A stretch of 24,195 nt of DNA from Flavobacteriales bacterium. Lineage in GTDB: Bacteria > Bacteroidota > Bacteroidia > Flavobacteriales_D > Sanyastnellaceae. Shown here piece after piece: positions 18,286 through 24,195 of the stretch (position 1 is its first letter; the number at the start of each line of letters is the position of its first letter). Under the pieces are notes generated by a model. That model did no database searches. It saw only the letters and a list, made by a program, of their open reading frames with translations, and was not told where the DNA came from. A program made the position numbers and the translations under genes. The stretch spans positions 1 to 24,195 of the forward strand of contig DQRJ01000051.1 of NCBI GenBank assembly GCA_015663855.1, given 5' to 3'.

Positions 18286-18729
18286 ATGACAAGACAAGAA
18301 ACTATAGATTTTAATTTAAGGTGGAGTTGGGCCAAACTTGTTCGGCTTTATTCTGCTGAAGCTGATCGCCGAGGAATCACTATGTCAGTCGGTTACGCTC
18401 TTCTCAGCATTGAAAAAGAGGGTACACCTAGCACTAAACTAGGTCCTCGAATGGGAATGGAGACAACCTCTCTCTCTAGAACTTTGAAAAGGATGGAAGA
18501 AAATGGGCTCATCAAAAGAATCCCAGACTCGAAAGACAAACGATCAGTCAGAGTGTTCCTAACATCTGATGGTGTGGAAGCGCGACGTCAAGCTAGAGAT
18601 TTAGTCGTGGGAATAAACGAAAGATTAGCGGCCATGCTCGGTCATAAAACAATAAACGAATTAAATGTAGGTCTTCAAAAGTTGAATGAAATTCTCGAAG
18701 ACCCTGAACATCTAATGCCTATACAATAA
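18286..18729 (+). CDS. MarR family transcriptional regulator
   Basis: The protein is 147 aa from ATG 18286; a TTG at 18274 in frame would add four residues, but ATG is placed better relative to the -7 element. The winged-helix core is typical: TPSTKLGPRMGMETTSLSRTLKRMEENGLIKRIPDSKDKRSVRVFLTSDG, with a recognition helix (TTSLSRTLKRMEENGLI) and a wing containing D-x-R-S-V-R. Helices at both ends would form the dimer and ligand cavity. fadN begins 1 nt after its stop, so it is the first gene of the beta-oxidation operon. It likely represses that operon until an acyl-CoA or fatty acid binds, an inference from position; MarR proteins can also activate. Confidence 0.9.
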   Translation: MTRQETIDFNLRWSWAKLVRLYSAEADRRGITMSVGYALLSIEKEGTPSTKLGPRMGMETTSLSRTLKRMEENGLIKRIPDSKDKRSVRVFLTSDGVEARRQARDLVVGINERLAAMLGHKTINELNVGLQKLNEILEDPEHLMPIQ

Positions 18730-18730
18730 C

Positions 18731-21106
18731 ATGAATTCACCGATTAAAACACATCAGGTCCGCCGTGTGGCTGTTCTAGGTTCCGGAGTTATGGGGTCAG
18801 CTATTGCTATCCATTTAGCCCAAACCGGTTCTGAAGTACTTCTCCTCGACCTACCCTCAAAAGAAGGTCCCAGAAATGCTCAAGCAGAAAGCGCATTGAA
18901 GTCTTCTGTAAAATCTAAGCCTTCTCCCCTCTATTCTAAACGATTTCTAAATCGTATCGAATGTGGTAATTTCGATGACGATCTATCTCGTATTTCAGAT
19001 TGCGATTGGATAATCGAAGTTATTGTCGAACGTCTTGATATCAAGCAGCAGTTATTCGAGAAAGTAGAGAAGCATCGCAAGCCCGGAACTTTAATTACTT
19101 CGAACACAAGTGGAATTCCTATTTCCCAGCTAAGCGAAGGTCGCTCTGACGATTTCCAAAAGAATTTCTGTGGAACTCACTTCTTCAATCCTCCACGTTA
19201 TCTCCAATTACTCGAGATTATCCCTGGACCGAAGACTGAGCAAAGAGTTATTGACTTCTTTATGGGGTATGGAGAAACCGTACTTGGAAAGCAGTCTGTT
19301 CTATGTAAAGACACGCCTGCATTTATTGCTAACCGTGTAGGAGTATTCGCAATACAAGCTCTATTCCACACAGTAGAGGATATGGGATTATCTATTGAGC
19401 AAGTTGATAAGCTTACTGGTCCTGCAATGGGACGACCTAAAAGTGCGACATTCCGTACTTGCGACGTAGTAGGACTTGACACTTTAGTACACGTTGCTAA
19501 TGGTGTTGCTTCAAACTGCCCTGACGATGAAAGATCCGAAGCTTTCGCTATTCCAGGGTATGTTCAGCATTTGGTAGATAACAACTGGCTTGGAAGTAAA
19601 TCTGGGCAAGGTTTTTATAAGAAAACGAAGGACGCTAAAGGAAAGCGTAATATTCAAGTTCTAGACCTTAAAACTCTTGAGTATAGAGATAAGGAAAAGG
19701 TGAAGTATGCTACTCTTGAAGCGGCAAAACAGGTTGATGATCTTCTCGACAGAACGAAATTACTCTTTAATGGCAAAGACGATGCTGGAGAGTTTTACCG
19801 TCGAATTTTCTCGGACGTTTTCTCTTACGTGAGTTATCGAGTTCCCGAAATCAGTAACGAGCTTTATCGCTTGGACGACGCCTTGAGAGCAGGATTCGGT
19901 TGGGAGTTGGGGGCTTTCGAAAGCTGGGACGCTATCGGAATTAAAGAAGCAGCCGCAATTGCTGAAGAGCGAGGACATGCCGTTGCTTCTTGGATAAATG
20001 AAATGCTCGAAGCTGGAAACGATTCTTTTTACAGGGTCGCAAATGGTGTAAGAGAGTGTTACGATCCGTCAAGTAAATCATACAAGGTTATTCCTGGTCA
20101 AGAAGGAAGAGTTAACTTGAAGTATTTAGGAGAAGATAAAGTGGTTTGGTCTAATAGCGGAACCACAATTAAGGACATCGGCGACGGAATTCTGAACATC
20201 GAATTCCACACTAAGATGAACTCTATCGGAGGAGAAGTGTTGCAAGGATTGAATAAAGCCATCGACCTTGCGGAGGAGAGCTACAGAGGACTAGTCGTGA
20301 GTAATGACGGGGCTAACTTCAGTGCTGGCGCTAACGTCGGAATGATCTTCATGCTTGCAGTTGAGCAAGAATGGGAAGAGTTAGATGCCGCTGTAAAATA
20401 TTTCCAGGACACAATGATGAGAATGCGTTATTCAGGAATTCCTGTAGTGGCAGCACCTCATAACATGGCGCTAGGTGGCGGATGTGAACTTTGTATGCAC
20501 GCAGATAAGGTTATCGCTCACGCTGAGACTTATATGGGGCTTGTAGAGTTCGGAATTGGAGTTATTCCAGCTGGAGGAGGCACGAAGGAGTTCGTTCTAA
20601 GATTATCTGATTCTTTGAAAGAAGGCGATATTAGAATTAACGCTATGCGAGACTCCTTCTTAACTATCGGTCAAGCGAAAGTTGCTACTTCTGCTTACGA
20701 GGCATTCGAACTTGGGTATCTAGTTGATGGAGTTGATGAGGTTTGTGTAAACCGTCGCGACCTTCTTGCTCGATCTAAAGCTGCGGCTATCGGTCTTGCA
20801 GAGTCAGGGTATACACAACCAATCGAGAGAAAGGACATCACAGTATTAGGTTCTGAAGGGCTTGGTATTGTTTATGCCGGGGCTAGTTCAATGGCTGCTG
20901 GAAAGTATATCTCAGAGCACGATAAACTCATCAGCGAAAAGCTAGGAAAGGTAATGTGTGGAGGAGATTTAACTGCAAAACAGGAAGTAAGCGAACAGTA
21001 CTTACTGGGACTTGAGCGCAGAGCTTTTGTAGAGCTTTGTACTGAACGCAAAACATTAGAGCGCATGCAGTCGCTTATTCAAAAAGGTAAAATCCTACGT
21101 AACTAA
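18731..21106 (+). CDS. fadN: 3-hydroxyacyl-CoA dehydrogenase / enoyl-CoA hydratase (FadN type)
   Basis: This is a 791-aa bifunctional enzyme. The N-terminal dehydrogenase has the NAD motif LGSGVMGSAIA (about 16-26) and HFFNPPR around His151 of the catalytic pair. The enoyl-CoA hydratase domain is C-terminal (about 490-690) with LGGGCE (Glu near 585) and GLVEFGIGVIPAGGG (Glu near 604), the two catalytic acids. Dehydrogenase first and hydratase last is the reverse of E. coli FadB/FadJ and matches Bacillus FadN, with nearly the same length. It does the hydration and second oxidation of beta-oxidation. It starts 1 nt after marR and lies 6 nt before fadA. There is no SD. Confidence 0.95.
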   Translation: MNSPIKTHQVRRVAVLGSGVMGSAIAIHLAQTGSEVLLLDLPSKEGPRNAQAESALKSSVKSKPSPLYSKRFLNRIECGNFDDDLSRISDCDWIIEVIVERLDIKQQLFEKVEKHRKPGTLITSNTSGIPISQLSEGRSDDFQKNFCGTHFFNPPRYLQLLEIIPGPKTEQRVIDFFMGYGETVLGKQSVLCKDTPAFIANRVGVFAIQALFHTVEDMGLSIEQVDKLTGPAMGRPKSATFRTCDVVGLDTLVHVANGVASNCPDDERSEAFAIPGYVQHLVDNNWLGSKSGQGFYKKTKDAKGKRNIQVLDLKTLEYRDKEKVKYATLEAAKQVDDLLDRTKLLFNGKDDAGEFYRRIFSDVFSYVSYRVPEISNELYRLDDALRAGFGWELGAFESWDAIGIKEAAAIAEERGHAVASWINEMLEAGNDSFYRVANGVRECYDPSSKSYKVIPGQEGRVNLKYLGEDKVVWSNSGTTIKDIGDGILNIEFHTKMNSIGGEVLQGLNKAIDLAEESYRGLVVSNDGANFSAGANVGMIFMLAVEQEWEELDAAVKYFQDTMMRMRYSGIPVVAAPHNMALGGGCELCMHADKVIAHAETYMGLVEFGIGVIPAGGGTKEFVLRLSDSLKEGDIRINAMRDSFLTIGQAKVATSAYEAFELGYLVDGVDEVCVNRRDLLARSKAAAIGLAESGYTQPIERKDITVLGSEGLGIVYAGASSMAAGKYISEHDKLISEKLGKVMCGGDLTAKQEVSEQYLLGLERRAFVELCTERKTLERMQSLIQKGKILRN

Positions 21107-21112
21107 TACATC

Positions 21113-22291
21113 ATGGACGCATATATAATTGGAGGTTACCGTTCAGCGGTAGGTAGATCAGGAAAAGGAGTCTTTCGTTTTATGAGACCCGATGATTTAG
21201 GTGAGCAAGTAATACGCCATCTAATGAAGGATTTCCCACAACTAGATAAATCACGCATCGATGATGTTATTGTTGGAAACGCGACGCCAGAGGCAGAACA
21301 AGGTCTAAACATCGCCCGTATGGTTTCGTTAATGGGACTTGACACCGAAAAGGTGCCTGGGATGACCGTTAACAGATACTGTGCATCTGGACTCGAATCA
21401 ATTGCGATAGCTTCAGCTAAGATCCATGCAGGAATGGCTGATTGCATTCTAGCTGGAGGTATTGAAACTATGTCACCGATTCCTTTTGGAGGGTGGAGAT
21501 TAGTTCCCAACGCGAAAGTTGCAAAAGACAATCCAGAATGGTATTGGGGAATGGGACTTACAGCAGAAGCTGTCGCTAACGAATTTAACGTTAGCAGGGA
21601 AGATCAAGACGCTTTTGCTGTGGAAAGTCATATGCGTGCTGCGGCAGCAATAGATGCTGGCAGGTTCGCTACTGGAATTGCTCCTATAACTGTTGACGAA
21701 ACATATTTAGATGCTGAAGGGCGTCAGCAATCTAGAAGTCACGTAGTTGATACTGACGAAGGGGTGCGACGAGGAACTACGACTGAAGCTCTTGCAAGAT
21801 TACGCGCAGTATTCGCTGCAGGAGGATCTGTAACTGCTGGTAATAGTTCCCAAACATCAGACGGAGCGGCTTTCGTACTAGTTGTAAGTGAGAAAATGCT
21901 TAAAGAGCTTGATGTAGAACCTATTGCTCGTATGAAGTCATATCACGTAAGCGGTTTGGAACCTAGAATTATGGGTATGGGACCGATTCACGCTGTGCCC
22001 AAGGCATTAGAACGTGCAGGTCTTACTCCTGGCGACATAGATTTATACGAATTGAACGAGGCGTTCTCTTCACAAAGTGTAGCCGTTTCTAGAAAACTAG
22101 AACTTGACCCATCTATGGTGAATGTAAATGGTGGAGCGATCGCTCTCGGTCACCCGCTTGGATGTACGGGTTCTAAACTCACCGTTCAACTTCTCGACGA
22201 ACTAAGATTGAGAAAAGGAAAGCACGGAATTGTAACAATGTGTGTGGGAACTGGTCAGGGAGCTGCCGGCGTTTTCGAACTATTAAAATAA
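21113..22291 (+). CDS. fadA: Acetyl-CoA C-acyltransferase (thiolase)
   Basis: The 392-aa thiolase has all three catalytic residues: Cys90 in NRYCASGLES (acyl carrier), His347 in GGAIALGHPLGCTG, and Cys377 in MCVGTGQGAAG. It cleaves 3-ketoacyl-CoA with CoA to acetyl-CoA and a shortened acyl-CoA. The context between fadN and fadE marks it as the degradative enzyme and not a biosynthetic acetoacetyl-CoA thiolase. Gaps are 6 nt on both sides (before: 21107-21112; after: 22292-22297 plus one base). No SD is present. In Bacillus the matching gene of fadNAE is in the same place. Confidence 0.96.
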   Translation: MDAYIIGGYRSAVGRSGKGVFRFMRPDDLGEQVIRHLMKDFPQLDKSRIDDVIVGNATPEAEQGLNIARMVSLMGLDTEKVPGMTVNRYCASGLESIAIASAKIHAGMADCILAGGIETMSPIPFGGWRLVPNAKVAKDNPEWYWGMGLTAEAVANEFNVSREDQDAFAVESHMRAAAAIDAGRFATGIAPITVDETYLDAEGRQQSRSHVVDTDEGVRRGTTTEALARLRAVFAAGGSVTAGNSSQTSDGAAFVLVVSEKMLKELDVEPIARMKSYHVSGLEPRIMGMGPIHAVPKALERAGLTPGDIDLYELNEAFSSQSVAVSRKLELDPSMVNVNGGAIALGHPLGCTGSKLTVQLLDELRLRKGKHGIVTMCVGTGQGAAGVFELLK

Positions 22292-22298
22292 TATTATT

Positions 22299-24092
22299 AT
22301 GAGCGAAGAAACTAAATTAAAAGCAATTAGTGGCGGTGAATTCATCATCCGTGACGTAACCTGTGATGAGATTTTCACTCCTGAGGAATTTACTGAGGAG
22401 CATATAATGATGAGGCAAACGGCCATTGATTTCATCGATGCTAGAATTACGCCTAATCTTGATGCTATTGACTCTCAAGAAGAGGGTTTAATGCCAAAAC
22501 TCCTCGAAGAGGCCGGCGAATTAGGGCTCCTAAGCAGCTCAATTCCAGAATCCCTAGGAGGTATGGGAATGGACTTCAAAAGCACCATGATTATTACGGA
22601 AGGTACAGGTGGAGGACACTCTTTCGCTGTTAGCTTTAGTGCTCACACGGGTATCGCTACACTTCCTATTCTTTATTACGGTAATGAAGCTCAAAAAGCG
22701 AAGTATATTCCAGGACTTGCAACGGGTGAACTTAAAGGAGCTTACTGTCTTACTGAGCCAAGCTCTGGATCTGATGCAAATAGCGCTAAGTCTAAAGCGA
22801 CTCTTAGCGACGACGGAAAGCATTACATCCTCAACGGTCAAAAGATGTGGATTACGAACGCTGGTTTTGCTGATCTTTTTATCGTTTTCGCTAAGATTGA
22901 TGATGACGATAATTTAAGTGCGTTTATTCTAGAAAAGGAATACGAAGGAATTACTATGAATCCCGAAGAAAGAAAAATGGGAATCAAAGGGTCAAGTACT
23001 CGCCAAGTTTTCTTTAACGACGTAAAGATTCCAATAGAAAATCTTCTTTACAAACGCCAAAAAGGATTTAAGATCGCTGTAAACATTCTGAACATCGGTC
23101 GTATTAAACTCGGAGGAGTTGTTATTGGAGCATGTAAGGGAGGTGTTACTATGTCTACTAAATATGCAAACGAAAGGGAGCAGTTTGGTCGTCCTATTTC
23201 TAAGTACGGAGCAATTCGCCATAAGATTGGCGAAATGGCTATAACTACTTATGCCGCTGAAACAGCTGTTTATAGGGCAACCCAAAACATTGATGATGCA
23301 ATCGCAGCTCTTGAAGCTGAAGGGGTGGAGCACGGAGAAGCTACTTTAAAAGGTATTGCCGCTTTCGCTCCAGAATGTGCGATGATGAAGGTACTTTGTT
23401 CTGACGTAGCAGATTACGTTGTAGACGAAGCTGTCCAAATTCATGGCGGAATGGGATACAGTGCTGAAACTCAGGTTGAGAGGGCGTACAGAGACGCTCG
23501 TATCAATAAGATTTTCGAGGGCACAAACGAAATTAACAGAATGCTCACAGTAGACATGATCTTGAAAAAGGCCATGAAAGGTGAGATGGACCTCATGGGA
23601 CCTGCTATGGCAGTTGCTAGTGAACTCACAGGTATTCCTGATTTCAGCCCTCCTCCTAGCGATGTTTATGAGCGTCACCTAATGTATATCAAGAATTTCA
23701 AGAAGGCCATCCTTATGGTAGCTGGATCTGCAGCTCAGAAACTAATGATGACTCTCGCAAAAGAGCAAGAAATTCTTATGTCGATTGCTGATATGATGAA
23801 TTGGACTTACACGGCTGAATCTACTGTTCTTAGAGTCCAAAAACTTCACAATGCAAAAGGAGCTGACGAAGCTGCTCTTCCGTTAGATATTATGCAGACT
23901 TACGTTTACTCTGTAGCTGATAAAATTAATGTTGCTGGAAAGGATGCTCTAATAGGATTTGCTGAGGGTGATGAGCTCAAGATGATGCTTATGGGTATGA
24001 AACGATTCACGAAAGTGGACCCTTTCAACTGTAAGGAGGCTCGTCGTAGAGTTGCAGGAGCTTGTATCGAAAAGAACGAGTACTGCTTCTAA
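22299..24092 (+). CDS. fadE: Acyl-CoA dehydrogenase, long form
   Basis: The 597-aa flavoprotein has the acyl-CoA dehydrogenase signatures YCLTEPSSGSDANS and MWITNAGFADLFIVFAK (FAD and substrate region), then QIHGGMGYSAETQVERAYRDARINKIFEGTNEI. Glu407 in FEGT is the likely catalytic base, as Glu376 is in medium-chain dehydrogenase. About 185 residues follow this motif, an extension found in very-long-chain-type and Bacillus FadE enzymes and unlike E. coli FadE. It does the first oxidation of beta-oxidation and passes electrons to ETF; no ETF gene is in the window. It is the last gene of the operon, with a terminator 53 nt after the stop. Confidence 0.95.
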   Translation: MSEETKLKAISGGEFIIRDVTCDEIFTPEEFTEEHIMMRQTAIDFIDARITPNLDAIDSQEEGLMPKLLEEAGELGLLSSSIPESLGGMGMDFKSTMIITEGTGGGHSFAVSFSAHTGIATLPILYYGNEAQKAKYIPGLATGELKGAYCLTEPSSGSDANSAKSKATLSDDGKHYILNGQKMWITNAGFADLFIVFAKIDDDDNLSAFILEKEYEGITMNPEERKMGIKGSSTRQVFFNDVKIPIENLLYKRQKGFKIAVNILNIGRIKLGGVVIGACKGGVTMSTKYANEREQFGRPISKYGAIRHKIGEMAITTYAAETAVYRATQNIDDAIAALEAEGVEHGEATLKGIAAFAPECAMMKVLCSDVADYVVDEAVQIHGGMGYSAETQVERAYRDARINKIFEGTNEINRMLTVDMILKKAMKGEMDLMGPAMAVASELTGIPDFSPPPSDVYERHLMYIKNFKKAILMVAGSAAQKLMMTLAKEQEILMSIADMMNWTYTAESTVLRVQKLHNAKGADEAALPLDIMQTYVYSVADKINVAGKDALIGFAEGDELKMMLMGMKRFTKVDPFNCKEARRRVAGACIEKNEYCF

Positions 24093-24111
24093 AGCCTTAA
24101 GTAAAATAGTA

Positions 24112-24130
24112 AATCCTTTTCGAAGGGATT
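24112..24130 (+). other. Small hairpin after fadE
   Basis: AATCCTTT and AAGGGATT pair (with one G-U) around a 3-nt loop TCG. No U-run follows. It lies 19 nt after the fadE stop and just before the strong terminator, where it might protect the mRNA 3' end or be incidental. Confidence 0.4.
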
Positions 24131-24144
24131 ACACCACGAATACC

Positions 24145-24179
24145 GCCCAGGGGATTATCAACATCTCCTGGGCTTTTTG
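24145..24179 (+). terminator. Rho-independent terminator of the marR-fadNAE operon
   Basis: GCCCAGGGGAT (24145-24155) pairs with ATCTCCTGGGC (24163-24173): 11 bp with one G-U, closed by the 7-nt loop TATCAAC. TTTTTG follows at once. This is the clearest intrinsic terminator in the window and ends the beta-oxidation operon. Confidence 0.9.
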
Positions 24180-24195
24180 TTCTTAGACATAGGAA

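Overview
The window looks like chromosomal DNA of a Bacteroidota bacterium, most likely a (marine) Flavobacteriales relative. The grounds are: promoters of the Bacteroidota type (TTTG, 19 nt, TAnnTTTG); the 16S stretch AAACTCAAAGGAATTGACGG; start codons without purine-rich Shine-Dalgarno (SD) sites; two proteins ending in type IX secretion (T9SS) sorting domains; and metabolic genes typical of aerobic heterotrophs. All assignments come from reading motifs; no database search was possible.

Region 1 (1-4155, minus strand) is a ribosomal RNA operon: 16S (about 2176-3697), tRNA-Ile(GAT), tRNA-Ala(TGC), then the 5' two thirds of 23S, cut by the window edge. The leader holds three evenly spaced Bacteroidota promoters inside ~105-108 bp tandem repeats, a boxA-like antitermination element (repeated identically before 23S) and a perfect 16-bp stem that brackets 16S for processing. 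The 16S 3' tail reads GGATTAACTCC where GGATCACCTCC is usual, so the anti-Shine-Dalgarno (ASD) core is ACUCC instead of CCUCC.

Region 2 (4156-9744) holds a minus-strand pair (periplasmic lipoprotein amidohydrolase, then a SCO1/SenC copper chaperone) ending directly at the rRNA promoters; a secreted OB-fold-like T9SS cargo on plus; a minus-strand translation pair (YciH/SUI1 factor, then an RlmL-like 23S rRNA methyltransferase); and a divergent O-methyltransferase of the COG4122/TrmR type.

Region 3 (9741-15772) holds sucC without sucD, a lolD-acs operon, a secreted alpha/beta hydrolase, and a secreted uncharacterised T9SS cargo with an EF-hand-like loop and a His/Glu-rich motif. Convergent genes here have overlapping or abutting stop codons.

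Region 4 (15827-24195) holds a copper P-type ATPase of the CcoI/FixI type, divergent from a four-gene operon: MarR regulator, fadN, fadA, fadE, closed by a strong intrinsic terminator. This is a full beta-oxidation cassette with the same order and protein sizes as Bacillus fadNAE. Beta-oxidation (fadNAE) and acetate activation (acs) both produce acetyl-CoA, and sucC serves the TCA cycle; SCO and CcoI-type proteins both serve copper delivery to cytochrome oxidase. I see no phage, transposon, CRISPR or defence system. The most unusual signal is the altered 16S tail.
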